DNA of 64,000 bases from JADJOY01 sp016713535 [NCBI: Deltaproteobacteria bacterium]. GTDB lineage: Bacteria > JADJOY01. This document shows positions 16,087-26,614 of the stretch, one piece after another. Position numbers and translations under genes: made by a program. The first letter of the stretch is position 1. Every line of letters starts with the position of its first letter. The stretch is taken from positions 1-64,000 of the forward strand of contig JADJOY010000020.1 in assembly GCA_016713535.1 (NCBI GenBank). The letters run 5' to 3'. Under the pieces are notes generated by a model. That model ran no database searches. It saw nothing but the letters and a program-made list of their open reading frames with translations, and had not been told where the DNA came from.

Positions 16087-17067
16087 TCAGCGCTTGCCGG
16101 TGAGGAGCCGGGCGGCCTCGCGGGCGTGGTACGTGAGGATCAGGTCCGCGCCCGCGCGCTTGATCGAGGTCAGGTTCTCAATCATCAGCCGGTCGCCATC
16201 GACCCAGCCGTCCTGGGCCGCGGCCTTCACCATCGAGTACTCGCCGCTCACGTTGTAGGCCGCGACCGGCACGTTCACGCGCTCGCGCACCGCGCGGATG
16301 ATGTCGAGGTAGGCGAGCGCCGGCTTCACCATGACCATGTCGGCGCCCTCGGCGAGGTCGAGCTCGACCTCGCGGAGCGCCTCGCGGGCGTTGGCCGGGT
16401 CCATCTGGTAGCTGCGGCGATCGCCGAACGACGGCGTGCTCTCGGCGGCGTCGCGGAACGGGCCGTAATAGGCCGAGGCGTACTTCGCGGCGTAGGAGAG
16501 GATGGGGATCTCGGCGAAGCCCTCGCGATCGAGGGCGGTGCGGATCGCACCGACGCGCCCGTCCATCATGTCGGACGGCGCGATCACGTCGGCGCCTGCC
16601 TTCGCGTGACAGACCGCCTCGCGGGCGAGGAGGTCGAGAGTGGGATCGTTGAGCACCCGTTCGCCGTCGAGCACGCCGCAGTGGCCGTGGCTCGTGTATT
16701 CGCACAGGCACACGTCGGTCACCACCACCAGCTCGGGGAGCGCCTTCTTGAGCGCGCGCACCGCGAGCGCGATCACGCCCTCGTCGTCGTAGGCTTCCGA
16801 CCCGTGCGGATCCTTGTGCTCGGGGATCCCGAACAGGATCACCGCCGGCACGCCTTCGGCGAACGCCGCCGACGCCTCCTCCAGCAGCGTGTCCACCGAG
16901 AACCGGAGCACGCCCGGCATCGACGGCACGGGCTCGCGGACACCACTGCCGTGGAGCACGAAGAGCGGATAGATGAAGTTGGCGGGGTCGAGACTGGTCT
17001 CGCGCACCAGGCCGCGCAACGCGGCGGTGCGCCTGAGCCGGCGCGGACGCTGGATCGGAAACGACAT
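16087..17067 (-). CDS. hemB: Delta-aminolevulinic acid dehydratase (porphobilinogen synthase)
   Basis: This 326-residue enzyme condenses two 5-aminolevulinate molecules to porphobilinogen in heme/cobalamin biosynthesis. The family landmarks are all visible: [16 protein letters not shown] (Cys-rich metal-binding segment), [35 protein letters not shown] (Schiff-base Lys region), and [16 protein letters not shown] with the second active-site Lys in VKP. The length matches the family. AGGAGA precedes the ATG at 17067. A cobA-hemD fusion lies ~2 kb away on the opposite strand, so this region is a partial tetrapyrrole cluster; hemA, hemL and hemC are not in the window. Confidence 0.95.
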   Translation of the reverse strand: MSFPIQRPRRLRRTAALRGLVRETSLDPANFIYPLFVLHGSGVREPVPSMPGVLRFSVDTLLEEASAAFAEGVPAVILFGIPEHKDPHGSEAYDDEGVIALAVRALKKALPELVVVTDVCLCEYTSHGHCGVLDGERVLNDPTLDLLAREAVCHAKAGADVIAPSDMMDGRVGAIRTALDREGFAEIPILSYAAKYASAYYGPFRDAAESTPSFGDRRSYQMDPANAREALREVELDLAEGADMVMVKPALAYLDIIRAVRERVNVPVAAYNVSGEYSMVKAAAQDGWVDGDRLMIENLTSIKRAGADLILTYHAREAARLLTGKR

Positions 17068-17247
17068 GGTTCGATCTCCTCGTCGCGCCACGCGCGCGGC
17101 GGCGCGGCACGCGCCTCACGAGATAACGCGATCCGGGGCGCCGCGACCACTCGCCCGCCGCTTGCGCGCGCGCTCCGCCCGCCACGCCCTCGGGGCGTGG
17201 AACGCTTGACTCCGCGTCGCTGCGGCGGCCAGCCTTCGTGACGCGTC

Positions 17248-18261
17248 GTGTCGCCGCGCAAGCTCGCGGCCACACGTCCGATTCCCTTCCCGCCCGATCG
17301 ACCGGTCATGACCTCGACGCTCTTCCAGCGCCCCACCTACGCGTGCTTGAACGGCGCGCCCAGCGTTCATTTCCTCGCCGGCTGCACGGCGAGCTGCATG
17401 TTCTGCTACCTGCGCGGTCACGACGACGCGCCGCCGCCCTCCGAGGCGGAGCCGATCGAGAACGCGATCGAGCGCATCACGCAGGCGCTCGCGACCTTGC
17501 CGCGCTCGGCGCCACCGGTGAAACACGTGGTGGTCGACCCCGGTGTCGACCTCTTTCCCACCAACCCACGCGCGCAGGACACCGCGTATCGGCTGCTGCG
17601 GTCCCTCTTCGAACGCAAGATCGGCGTCTCGTTCTTCACCAAGGGCACCCTGACACGGCGCTTCATCGATCTGTTCTCGGTGAACCAGGGTCGCGTGCGA
17701 GCGCGCGTCGCGCTCACCACGATGGACCCCAAGCTCGCGGCGGAGCTCGAGCCGCACGCCGCGGCGCCGAACGACCGGCTCGACACGATCGCCGCGCTCT
17801 CGTCCCTCGACGCCCTCGCCGACGTGCGCGTCGACCCGCTGCTACCGGGGCTCAACGACACCGACGTCGCGATCGGCGAGCTGCTCGGCAATCTGCACGA
17901 GCTGCGCGTGCCGCGGGTGGTCGTGAGCTACGTGCACCTGCGCCCGGCGATGCGCGCTCCGTTGCTCAGGCTGGTCCCAGCCGAGAACCGGCGCCTGATC
18001 GAGGACGCGTACGTGAAGCAGCCGTGGGTGGCGTCCGGCGCTCCCACCGAGGTCAAGCTCCTGCCCCGGACCTATCGCGAGGAGGGCTACCTGCGGTTCC
18101 GGCAGCTCGCCGAGCCGCTCGGCATCCCGGTCTCGGTGTGCCAGTGCAAGAACCTGGACATCTCCGGCGACTCGTGTGGCCTCGCCGACCAGAAGCTCAC
18201 CACCATGGGCGCACGCCCTTCGGTGCTGCCGGCGTCGCGCCCCACGCTCTTCCCATGCTGA
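17248..18261 (+). CDS. Radical SAM protein, spore photoproduct lyase-like (SPL family)
   Basis: This is a 337-residue protein. The radical SAM cluster motif is FLAGCTASCMFCYLRG (Cys-x3-Cys-x2-Cys). Downstream are VVVDPGVDLFPTNPRAQD and IGVSFFTKGTLTRRFI, then SYVHLRPAMR and a C-terminal Cys pair in VCQCKNLD plus SCG. The layout resembles the SPL-like family, whose founder repairs spore photoproduct in DNA; most members, including those in non-sporulating bacteria, are uncharacterised. GTG 17248 is the longest start; ATG 17308 is equally possible and keeps all motifs. Neither has a clear Shine-Dalgarno. It lies divergent to hemB. Confidence 0.7.
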   Translation: MSPRKLAATRPIPFPPDRPVMTSTLFQRPTYACLNGAPSVHFLAGCTASCMFCYLRGHDDAPPPSEAEPIENAIERITQALATLPRSAPPVKHVVVDPGVDLFPTNPRAQDTAYRLLRSLFERKIGVSFFTKGTLTRRFIDLFSVNQGRVRARVALTTMDPKLAAELEPHAAAPNDRLDTIAALSSLDALADVRVDPLLPGLNDTDVAIGELLGNLHELRVPRVVVSYVHLRPAMRAPLLRLVPAENRRLIEDAYVKQPWVASGAPTEVKLLPRTYREEGYLRFRQLAEPLGIPVSVCQCKNLDISGDSCGLADQKLTTMGARPSVLPASRPTLFPC

Positions 18262-18301
18262 GGCTCGGCTCGCGCGTCGAGCCGGGTGCGCGGGTGGTCC
18301 G

Positions 18302-19237
18302 TTGAGCGTGCTCGGCGATCTGGCGCGCGGCGCCCGCGACGCCGCCGACATCCTGCGCCGCGCCCGCAATCCGCTCGAGGCGGCCAAGGCGCTGGTGCCG
18401 GCGGCGCTGCTGACGAGGGTGGTGCTCAACGGCGAAACCGGCGGCGTGGCGCCGATGCCGGCCGCCGAGGTCGCCGCGACGCTGCGGCGGCTCACGCGCC
18501 GCCTCGAAGGCGAGCTCCTCGGCGAGGGCGGACGCGGCGTCGACTACGGCGCGCTGCGTGGCTCGGCGACGTTCGCGGAGCTCGTCGACACCAGTCGGCT
18601 GCTCCTCGGTGTCCAGCTCCTGGACGTTCCGCCGGACGCCGCCACGCGCGCGTTCTGGATCAACCTCTACAACGTGCTGGTGATCCACGGCGTGGTGGCG
18701 CTCGGCGTGCGCCGCTCGGTGATGGAGGTGCCGTCTTTCTTCGGCACGGTCGCGTACCGGATCGGCGACTTCCTGTTCACGCCCGACGAGATCGAGAACG
18801 GCATCTTGCGCGGCAACGCGCCCCATCCCGCCACCGGCCGCAGGCTCTTCGCGCGCGGCGATCCACGGCTCGCCCTCGCGCTCACGCCGGTCGACGCTCG
18901 CGTGCACGCGGCGCTGGTGTGCGCGGCGCGCGCGTGCCCGCCGATCGCGTTCTACGACGGCGATCAGCTCGACCCGCAGCTCGACCTCGCGGCGCGCACC
19001 TTCGTCACCCACGACACCGAGGTCGACGACGCCGCGCGCGCGGTGCGCGTCTCGATCCTCTATCGCTACTACGCCCGCGACTTCGGCGGCGACGACGGCG
19101 TACGGCGCTTCCTGGTCCAGCACGCCGAGGGCGAGCACCGCGCACGGATCGCGCGGGCGCTCTCGTCCGGCTTCGCCCTCGAGCACCGCCGCTACGACTG
19201 GGACCTCAACCGGCTCGATGCGTCGCCGCCCGGGTGA
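18302..19237 (+). CDS. DUF547 domain-containing protein
   Basis: This is a ~311-residue protein. The diagnostic DUF547 core is present: [55 protein letters not shown], and [18 protein letters not shown] with the conserved Cys. DUF547 resembles a transglutaminase/papain-like fold; the function is unknown. No signal peptide is seen, whereas many relatives are exported. Starts are TTG 18302 or GTG 18308, both weak; upstream in-frame sequence overlaps the radical SAM gene and lacks coding character. It lies between the radical SAM gene and cobA-hemD on the same strand with short gaps, so co-transcription is likely. Confidence 0.75.
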   Translation: MSVLGDLARGARDAADILRRARNPLEAAKALVPAALLTRVVLNGETGGVAPMPAAEVAATLRRLTRRLEGELLGEGGRGVDYGALRGSATFAELVDTSRLLLGVQLLDVPPDAATRAFWINLYNVLVIHGVVALGVRRSVMEVPSFFGTVAYRIGDFLFTPDEIENGILRGNAPHPATGRRLFARGDPRLALALTPVDARVHAALVCAARACPPIAFYDGDQLDPQLDLAARTFVTHDTEVDDAARAVRVSILYRYYARDFGGDDGVRRFLVQHAEGEHRARIARALSSGFALEHRRYDWDLNRLDASPPG

Positions 19238-19250
19238 CACACTGCCGGCC

Positions 19251-20815
19251 ATGAGCGGCATCGTGCACCTGGTGGGCGCGGGCCCCGGCGACCCGGGCCT
19301 CGTGACGGTGAAGGGCCAGGCGCTGCTCAGGCGCGCCGACGTGGTGGTGTACGACCACCTCGCGAGCGCCTTCCTCTTGAACGAGATCCCGCCGCGCGCC
19401 GAGCGCATCTACGTCGGCAAGAAGCCCGGCGAGGGCCGCACCGACCAGGTGACGATCCAGGCGCTGCTGGTGGATCGCGCCCGCGCCGGCAAGCGCGTGG
19501 TGCGGCTCAAGGGCGGCGATCCGTTCCTGTTCGGGCGCGGCGGCGAGGAGGCGAGGCGCTCGCCGGCGCGGGCGTCCCGTTCGAGGTGGTGCCGGGCATC
19601 ACCAGCGCGCTCGCGGTCCCGGCCTACGCCGGCATCCCGAGCACCCACCGCGGTGTGGCGACGTCGCTGCTCGTGGCGCTCGGTCGCGACGAGGCCGAGA
19701 GCGACGAGAGCGCCGGCGCCGCCACCGACGACGGCCTCGAGGCGAGCACGCTGCCCGCCTCGCGCGCGAGCGGCCGCGAGACGGTGGTGCTGCTCATGGG
19801 ACGCAGCAACCTGGCGCGCAACGTCGAGGCGCTGCTCGCGCGCGGCTTCGCCGCCGACACGCCCGCCGCGCTGATCCGCTGGGGCACGACGCCCGAGCAG
19901 GAGACGCTGGTGGCGCCGCTCGAGCGCATCGCCGCCGAAGCGGATGCGCGCGGGATGACCGCTCCGGTGGTGCTGGTGGTCGGCGAGGTGGTGCGGCTCC
20001 GCGAGCGGCTCAAGTGGTGGGATACGCGCCCGCTCTTCGGCCATCGCGTGCTGGTCACGCGCGCCCGCGACCAGGCCGCCGACCTCGTCCAGGCGCTCGA
20101 GGCGCAGGGCGCCACGCCGGTCACCTTCCCCACCATCGAGATCGGCCCACCCGAGTCCTTCGATGCGCTCGATCGCGCGATCGACGGCATCGGCGAATTC
20201 GACTGGGCGATCTTCACCAGCGCCAACGCGGTGCGGTGCTTCTTCGAGCGCCTCGAGTCGCGTGGCCGTGACCTGCGCGACCTGAAGGGTGTCCGGATCG
20301 CGGCGATCGGCTCGTCGACGGCCCAGGCCGTGCGCGAGCTGCGTATCCGCGTCGACCTCGTCCCCGACGAGTACCGCGCCGAGGGGCTGCTCGAGGCGTT
20401 CCGCGCCACCAACGGCAGCGTCGAGGGCCTGCGCGTGGTGATCCCGCGGGCCGCGATCGCCCGCGACCTCTTGCCCCGCGAGCTCGAGAAGGCCGGCGCC
20501 CACGTGACGAGCGCCGAGGCCTACCGCACCCGCCGCCCGCAGGTGCCGGTCGAGTCGCTGCTCGCCGACTTCCGCGCCGGGCGCATCCACTACCTGACCT
20601 TCACCAGCTCCTCGACGGTGCGGAACTTCGTCGAGGCGATGGGGGGCGGCGCGCTCGACCTCGGCCAGGCGCGGATCGCGTGCATCGGCCCCGTCACCGC
20701 CGACACCGCCCGCGAGGTCGGCCTGCCCGTGCACGCCGTCGCCGCCGAGTCCACGATCGCCGGTCTGGTGGAGGCCCTGGTTGCCGACGTGGGCGGCGGC
20801 GAAGCATCCGATTGA
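19251..20815 (+). CDS. cobA-hemD: Uroporphyrinogen-III C-methyltransferase/uroporphyrinogen-III synthase fusion (frameshifted)
   Basis: Corrected length is ~521 residues. The N-terminal half is SUMT (CobA): [46 protein letters not shown] and [20 protein letters not shown]. The C-terminal half is Hem[37 protein letters not shown], and a final [17 protein letters not shown]. Such fusions make uroporphyrinogen III and methylate it to precorrin-2 for siroheme/cobalamin. The frame breaks after GGEEA at about 19553-19556: one G appears missing, since inserting it gives [19 protein letters not shown]. The total of 1565 nt also lacks one base for a whole number of codons. ATG 19251 is 13 bp after the DUF547 stop. 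Confidence 0.88.
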
Positions 20816-20849
20816 ACGTTTCGGGGGGCTCGGCCGTTCACGTATCGTG

Positions 20850-21479
20850 ATGCCGAGGACGCGTCCGGTCGGAATCGCTCCGGACGAGAGCGCGGCGCCG
20901 TTCGCTCACCGCCCCGCGGCACCCGTGACGAGCAGCCTCGATCGACGCCCGAGGACCTCGCCGGGCTCCGACGGCGACTCGGATGCGTCGCTGATCGAAG
21001 CCATCCAGCGTGGCGATCGCCGGATCTTCGAGGTGCTCTACGACCGCCACTCCGGGTGGGTCCTGGCCCTCGCGATGCGATTCCTCGGCGATCGTGACGA
21101 CGCCCTCGATGTGCTGAGCGAGACGTTCGAATACCTCGCCGGTCGGATCGAAACGCTCACGCTGACCACGAGCCTGCGCGGCTTCCTCTACCCGGCGGTC
21201 CGTCACCGCGCGATCGACAAGGTGCGCTCGCGGCGCGCACACGTCGACGTCGACGAGCTCGTCCTCGCCGATCCGAGCCGCTCGCCGGAGTGGATGCAAC
21301 CGGACCTGCGGCGTGCGCTGGCGACACTGCCAGGCGCACAACGCGAAGCGGTGCTGATGCGGTTCGGCGATGGGCTGAGCCTGAAGGAGATCGCCGGGGC
21401 CCTCGCGATCCCGGAAGGGACCGTGAAGTCCCGGCTCCACCACGCGCTGCTCTCGTTACGACGGTTTCTCGCGCCATGA
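20850..21479 (+). CDS. ECF RNA polymerase sigma factor
   Basis: This is a ~209-residue ECF sigma factor. Region 2 is FEVLYDRHSGWVLALAMRFL with DALDVLSETFEYLAGRI and RGFLYPAVRHRAIDKVRSRR. Region 4 is LPGAQREAVLMRFGDGLS, LKEIAGALAIPEGTVKSRLH. About 50 unordered residues precede region 2; the start is uncertain (ATG 20850, or a GTG nearer the domain at about 20925). Its TGA overlaps the ATG of the next gene by 4 bp, so the sigma factor and the membrane anti-sigma protein are translationally coupled. Upstream is the cobA-hemD stop, with no obvious terminator between. Confidence 0.88.
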   Translation: MPRTRPVGIAPDESAAPFAHRPAAPVTSSLDRRPRTSPGSDGDSDASLIEAIQRGDRRIFEVLYDRHSGWVLALAMRFLGDRDDALDVLSETFEYLAGRIETLTLTTSLRGFLYPAVRHRAIDKVRSRRAHVDVDELVLADPSRSPEWMQPDLRRALATLPGAQREAVLMRFGDGLSLKEIAGALAIPEGTVKSRLHHALLSLRRFLAP

Positions 21480-23223
21480 CCCACACATACGATCACGACG
21501 TTCCGCCGGAAGATCCGGACGACGGGCACCTGAGCCCGCTACGCCTCGAAGCGCTGCGGCTCGGACAGGCCAGCGGCTTCGAGTACAGCCACCTACGCGG
21601 CTGCGAGCGCTGCCGGGCGGGACTGGCTCTCCACCGTCGGCTCGCGCACGAGCTGGCCCCTGCGGCGGACCCGCCGTTCGCGATCCCGGACGAGCGCCGC
21701 CAGGCGATCCTCGCGGACGCGCGCCGAGCGCTGCCACCCGACGCCCGCGGTTCGCTTCCGGATCACGCTCGACGCGCCTGGATGCCGCTCGCACTCGCGG
21801 CGACGCTGCTGGTGGGCATCGCGATCGGACGGTGGGCGGGCGAGCCACCTTCCCACCGGTCCGAACGGACGGTTGCCTCGACGACGCCACCGCCAGGTGC
21901 CCGCCAGGATCCGCTGACCGGAGGCTCGAGCGTGGGTGCGCCGACATCGGGCCCCTCGAGACCAGGCGACTCGGGGCGTACCGACCTCTCGCGCGGCACC
22001 ACTGCGCCGCGGACGCCGCCCCGGAAACCCGCCCACCGAACGCTCCGCACGAGGGGGTGGTTGGCGACCTCCGGGACAGACCAACCGACGATTCCGCAGC
22101 GTGGGGACGCGCCGAGCCCGGACTGCACGCTCACAGGGCACCCCTTGGATCCGCACCGGCACTTCCGAGCACGGGTCTGCCGGCGCCCGCGTGGCCCGAG
22201 CGCGGTGTGCCGGACTCGAGCACCGTTGCGGCGCGGAGAGCGCCCGATACGGATGCGAGCCGCATCAGCTTCAAGCTGGCGACCGTTCTTCCCGACGGTG
22301 CACCCAGCACGACCGAGCTCAAGACCGCGGCGGACGCGCTCGCGACGGCGAGCGGTGACACGGTCAAGCTCAAGCTCTACTTCGGCGTAGTCGGTGACGA
22401 GCAGGACATCGTCCGAAAGCTCGAGCTCGGCCAGCTCCAGGCCGCGCACCTGACGGCCTTCGGGCTCGCGCAGATCGTCCCCGCGATCCACGTGCTCGAT
22501 TTGCCGTTCTTCTTTTCCAGCTATGCGCAGGTCGATCACGTCTACGAGAACACCTTCGCTTACTTCCAGCACGCGTTTCGCGAGAAGGGGTTCGAGCTCC
22601 TCGCCTTCACGGAGACGGGCTGGGTCCACCTGTACTCGAACTCGAGAATCGAGGACCTCGACGGATTGCGCGGCGCGAAGATCTGGGCCGCCGAGGGCGA
22701 TCCGCTGATCGCGGCGTTCGCATCCGAAGCGAGGATGCCGATGGTGACGCTCGGGATACCGGATGTCCTCCAGTCGCTTCAGACCGGCCTGATCGACACG
22801 GTGTACGCCTCCCCCTCCGCGATGATCGGGCTGCAGTGGTTCACGAAAGTGAAATACGTGCAGCCTCTGGCTTTCGCCCACGCGACCGGCGGGTTGGTGA
22901 TGACCACGAAAGCCTTCGACTCACTGGATCGCGATCGTCAGGCGATCCTCGCGAGGACGATCGCCGCGCAGGCGAAGTCCATGACGGACTCGTCACGCAG
23001 GGTGAACGAGGACTCGAAGGCCGTGATCGCCCAGGCTGGGGTGGAGGTGCTTCCGAGGCCGAGTCGAGAGACCTTCCAGCGGCTGCGAGACGTCTCGAAT
23101 CGCGTCATCGACCTCCAGGCGGACAAGCTGTACCCGAAGGTGCTGCTCGAGCGCGTCCGCGCGCTGCGCGACGAGGCTGGCGGGAGCCGGGCGCAGCACG
23201 ATATGCAACGTCACGATTCGTAG
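21476..23223 (+). CDS. Membrane anti-sigma factor fused to a TRAP-type DctP solute-binding domain (frameshifted)
   Basis: The first frame (ATG 21476) encodes a short cytoplasmic domain with YSHLRGCERCRAGL (His-x3-Cys-x2-Cys anti-sigma zinc motif), then one TM helix WMPLALAATLLVGIAIGRW (~residues 102-120) and a Pro/Ser/Thr linker. A second frame, displaced by one base, is open across the linker. It encodes a full DctP-family domain: FKLATVLPDGAPSTTELKTA, LELGQLQAAHLTAFGLAQI, HVLDLPFFFSSYAQVDHVYE, TGWVHLYSNSRIEDLDGLRG, LQTGLIDTVYASPSAMIGLQW. No signal peptide precedes the DctP part. The span is one base short of 583 codons, as expected for a fusion broken by one deleted base between about 21850 and 22030. 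No DctQ/DctM permease genes are near. The inferred role is an anti-sigma factor that senses an organic acid or similar ligand in the periplasm. Confidence 0.65.
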
Positions 23224-23251
23224 CGACCGGTCTCGGCGTCCCATCGGCTTC

Positions 23252-23280
23252 GGCGGCGACGAAGCGCCGCCCTCCAGCCC
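23252..23280. repeat. Hairpin family E, copy 1
   Basis: The perfect 7-bp stem GGCGGCG/CGCCGCC surrounds loop ACGAAG and is followed by CTCCAGCCC. Copies at 36554 and 39299 keep the loop and the CTCCAGC end but use the stem GGTCGTCG/CGACGACC. It lies between the convergent DctP-fusion and patatin genes. Confidence 0.7.
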
Positions 23281-23344
23281 GTTCGGCGCAAGGGCGATCC
23301 GAATCGTGGTGGCCCATTTAGCTCGTGCTCGGCCGCGAGCAGAC

Positions 23345-25090
23345 TCAGCTCCGCGGCGTCGCGCGCAGCGCGAGCGGCGGACGTGGCTCACGGGATCGGG
23401 CCCGCTCCTTGGTGAGGGTACCGGCGGCGGACGCCATGGCGCGTAGGAAGGTCTGCGCCTCTTCACGCCACTTCTCGGGTCTTGGATACGGAAGCGGCGA
23501 GCCGTCGGCGCGGGTCCAGGGAAGGTCGTAGGGATCGAAGTCCTCGCCGAGCAGCGCGTGGAGCGCCTCGACCTCCTCGGCCAGGCGCGGCAGCAGCACG
23601 CGCAGACGCACCCAGCGGTGCTCGTCGAAGTCGAAGTCGAGCAGCCGGTCGCCCGCCTGCTGACCCAGCTTGCGGAGCGTCTCGATGGTCGACGCGGGCA
23701 TGTCGAGGTTGAGCCCGCCCTCGTCGCCACGGAGCGCGATCTGGGCGACGCGCTCGCGGTAGCTCGGCAGCTCGCGCTGCAGGATGTCGCGGTGGTCCTT
23801 GGCCGTGACCACGATGCTCGTCAGGAACGACGCGACCCCCGATATGGCTTCGGAGCGCGGGCGCTCGGGTTGATTCGGCCGAGGGAGGTGCACGCGCGCG
23901 GCGTCGGCTGCGGCGTCCGGACCGGCCGCGCCCAGGCTGATGCCGAACGTCGGCCGGGTCGGGAACCAGCGGTCGAAGAAGTGGATCGGGAAGTTGCTGC
24001 AGATGCCGCCGTCGCTGAAGACGCTGCGCACGAGGTCGCGAGAGGTCAGCGAGCGCACATCCGCCCTGCGCCTCGGCAGGCGGGTCTCGTCGAGGCGGTA
24101 GAGCGGGATGGTGGAGACCAGCAGCGGAAAGCTGAGACTCATACGCACCGCCAGGATCACCGGTAGGTCCGCCGCCTCGGGCAAGAAGTAGAACCCGGCG
24201 GGCAAGGTCCAGCGCGCCACGAAGGCGTGCTCCACGAGGCGGTCGATCACGCGCTTGGGGAAGAACCGGCCCAGCTCGTCGGCGTTGAAGATCCACGCGC
24301 GCTGCTCGAACGGCAGCACCTCGGGGCGCCGCTGGGTGAGGTTGGTCGTCACCATCCTCAGCTCCACCCCGCGTGCGTCGAGGTGGCCGAACGTGAGCGG
24401 CTTCTCCGCGTCGCTCAGTCCCGCGAGGTGATCGAGCTTGTCGGTGAGCCAGTCCGTGAGCGCCGGCGTCGACGGATCGATCGAGTGACCGGTGCTGATG
24501 CCGAAGTCGTTCTCCGGGATAGAGCGGAGGAGCACGCGGACCAGCGCCATGGTCGCTGCGGCTACCGCGCCCATCCCGGCCGTCGCCGCGCCGAGTGTCC
24601 ACGCCGCCGGTGTGGGCCCTCCGCCCACGGCGCACACGAGCGTCCCGACCAGCGCTGCGCCGGCGATGGCGCCGGCGGCGCTCGCGCGTGGCGCTTCGCG
24701 GAGCACCGTCTTCACCATCGCCCGGCCGACGCGCCAGCCGCCGCCACGCCGAGCACGCGACGCCTCGAGCCCCGCAAGAAACACGGCGAAGGGCGCGCGC
24801 AGCCCGAACGACGGCTGGAAGAGCTTCACGAGGTTCCCGTCGCGGCCGAGCTCGTCGGTGAGGTCACGGAGCTCGGCGAACGGGTCAGGCACACGACCGC
24901 CGTCGCCGTTCCAGCGGTACTGCGCCGCCGCCGTGGCCGCCGCCGCGATCGCGCCCGCCGAGGTGCCGCCGATGCTGCGGAAGTCGTACTCCTCGTGGAG
25001 CTTGGCGACCGCGGCCGGGTAGACGACGCCGCTGGTGATCCCGCCCTCCATCACCAGATCGCACTCCTTGCGTGGTTTCGGGTCGGTCAT
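23345..25090 (-). CDS. Patatin-like phospholipase
   Basis: This is a 581-residue protein with the complete patatin catalytic set. The Gly-rich oxyanion segment is VMEGGITSGVVYPAAVAKL, the nucleophile elbow is IGGTSAGAIAAAA (Gly-x-Ser-x-Gly), and the Asp of the Ser-Asp dyad is in VFSDGGICSNFPIHFF. Two hydrophobic stretches around residues 140-190 (AAGAIAGAALVGTLVCAVG and LGAATAGMGAVAAATMAL) could anchor it to the inner membrane, which is unusual for short bacterial patatins. It should hydrolyse acyl esters of phospholipids or neutral lipids. ATG 25090, with AGGTGA just upstream. Confidence 0.85.
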   Translation of the reverse strand: MTDPKPRKECDLVMEGGITSGVVYPAAVAKLHEEYDFRSIGGTSAGAIAAAATAAAQYRWNGDGGRVPDPFAELRDLTDELGRDGNLVKLFQPSFGLRAPFAVFLAGLEASRARRGGGWRVGRAMVKTVLREAPRASAAGAIAGAALVGTLVCAVGGGPTPAAWTLGAATAGMGAVAAATMALVRVLLRSIPENDFGISTGHSIDPSTPALTDWLTDKLDHLAGLSDAEKPLTFGHLDARGVELRMVTTNLTQRRPEVLPFEQRAWIFNADELGRFFPKRVIDRLVEHAFVARWTLPAGFYFLPEAADLPVILAVRMSLSFPLLVSTIPLYRLDETRLPRRRADVRSLTSRDLVRSVFSDGGICSNFPIHFFDRWFPTRPTFGISLGAAGPDAAADAARVHLPRPNQPERPRSEAISGVASFLTSIVVTAKDHRDILQRELPSYRERVAQIALRGDEGGLNLDMPASTIETLRKLGQQAGDRLLDFDFDEHRWVRLRVLLPRLAEEVEALHALLGEDFDPYDLPWTRADGSPLPYPRPEKWREEAQTFLRAMASAAGTLTKERARSREPRPPLALRATPRS

Positions 25091-25262
25091 GGTCACCTCG
25101 GGGCTGCCGCGCTCGGCGCTCCGGCTCGTCTACCATCGGTGGCGCCAGACGCGCGAAGCGAGCGACGCCGGAGGTTTCCGACCACGCGTCGGAGGTGCGC
25201 TCCGCCGTGTGTGCCACTAAGCTGGCGCGCCCCACGAAAGACCCGCACGCGAGGGCTCACCG

Positions 25263-26156
25263 ATGCAGATCCTGCGCACCCCCGACGAACGCTTCGAGAA
25301 CCTTCCCGGCTACGGCTTCGCACCGCACTACGTCGAGGTCGACGGACTACGCATTCACTACGTCGACGAGGGCCCGCGCGACGCGGCGCCGGTGCTCTTG
25401 CTCCACGGCGAGCCGTCGTGGTCGTTCCTCTACCGCAAGATGATCGCGGTGCTCGTGGCGGCGGGGCATCGCTGCGTCGCGCCGGACCTGGTCGGCTTCG
25501 GCCGCTCCGACAAGCTCGGCGATCGGCGCGACTACACCTACCAGCGCCACGTCGACTGGATGGCGGGGTTCCTCACCACGGTGGACCTGCGCCGGATCAC
25601 GCTGGTGTGCCAGGACTGGGGCGGGCTGATCGGGCTCCGGCTGGTCGCCGAGCACACCGAGCGCTTCGACCGCGTGGTGGCCGCGAACACGTTCCTGCCC
25701 ACGGGCGACAAGCGCGGCGGCAAGGCGTTCGAGCAGTGGCAGCGCTTCTCGCAGGAGACGCCCGAGTTCGCGGTCGGCGCGATCGTGCAGGGCGGCTGCG
25801 CCACGAGCCTGGCGGACGACGTGATCGCGGCCTACGACGCGCCCTTCCCCGAAGACACCTACAAGGAGGGCGCGCGCCAGTTCCCGATGCTCGTGCCCAC
25901 CACTCCCAACGACCCCGCGAGCGAGCCAAACCGCGCGGCGTGGGAGGTGCTCAAGCGCTTCGAGAAGCCGTTCCTGTGCGCCTTCAGCGACCTCGACCCG
26001 ATCACCCGCGGCGCCGACAAGTTCCTGATCGAGGCGATCCCGGGCGCCAAGGGCCAGCCGCACACCACCATCGAGGGCGGCGGCCACTTCCTGCAGGAAG
26101 ACAAAGGCGACGAGCTCGCCCTCGTCGTCGCCGACTTCATCGCCGCGACGCGGTGA
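25263..26156 (+). CDS. Haloalkane dehalogenase (HLD-I-like alpha/beta hydrolase)
   Basis: This is a 297-residue alpha/beta hydrolase, the usual size for haloalkane dehalogenases. The oxyanion/halide segment is [16 protein letters not shown], the nucleophile elbow is [14 protein letters not shown] (Asp nucleophile followed by the halide-binding Trp), the acid region is [14 protein letters not shown], and the catalytic His is in [14 protein letters not shown]. The His-Gly-Glu-Pro-Ser-Trp sequence and the C-terminal acid position resemble subfamily I (DhlA/DhmA type). It converts haloalkanes to alcohol plus halide by an Asp-ester mechanism. Epoxide hydrolases are excluded because the Asp-Trp-Gly-Gly and Glu-Pro-Ser-Trp context fits dehalogenases better. 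It is divergent to the patatin gene and monocistronic. Confidence 0.88.
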   Translation: MQILRTPDERFENLPGYGFAPHYVEVDGLRIHYVDEGPRDAAPVLLLHGEPSWSFLYRKMIAVLVAAGHRCVAPDLVGFGRSDKLGDRRDYTYQRHVDWMAGFLTTVDLRRITLVCQDWGGLIGLRLVAEHTERFDRVVAANTFLPTGDKRGGKAFEQWQRFSQETPEFAVGAIVQGGCATSLADDVIAAYDAPFPEDTYKEGARQFPMLVPTTPNDPASEPNRAAWEVLKRFEKPFLCAFSDLDPITRGADKFLIEAIPGAKGQPHTTIEGGGHFLQEDKGDELALVVADFIAATR

Positions 26157-26614
26157 GCGCGGGGCGCAAGCCTGCGGCCGCCACAACGGCGGCGGCAGCG
26201 CGAGCCCGCGAGGAACGGGGGGCGGGCGGCGGGGGCGGGTGCCGCCCGGGGGGCACGGCGAGGAGCCCCTCACGCGTCGCGGGCGTCCAGAGGGCTCCCT
26301 CCGGCGCAGGCGAATATCTGTTCACGGCGGGACACTTGCACAACCCAGCGCTGGGTCCCGCCAGTGGAGGAGCCGCACACCAACACCCCACCGCAGAGGT
26401 CCGTCGCGACCCCACGCGCCTCCTGGCGACCGACGGAGCGGTCGCGCTCCAGCCGCGAAGCGGCCGGCTGCAGGCTGCGCGGGAGCGACGCGGGGCGGCC
26501 ACTCCGAGCGGCTGGACAGATCGAGCGCTCGCCCCCGAATCTGGCCTTCTCTCGTCTCACGGACGAACCGGGAAGCAGCGGCAACACGGCGGCACGGACG
26601 ACACGGGGAGCGCG
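26157..26614. other. 458-bp intergenic region with a family D hairpin
   Basis: No gene is supported here. At 26435-26450 there is a hairpin GGAGCG-GTCG-CGCTCC flanked by CCGACG and AGCC, a copy of family D (see 36514 and 39407). The long open frame crossing this region lacks a plausible product and links two unrelated genes. Confidence 0.55.

Noticed and set aside
19540-19570. Programmed ribosomal frameshifting between cobA and hemD
   Set aside because: No slippery heptamer or pause structure is evident, SUMT itself is cut mid-domain, and the same kind of indel recurs in unrelated genes. A missing base is simpler.
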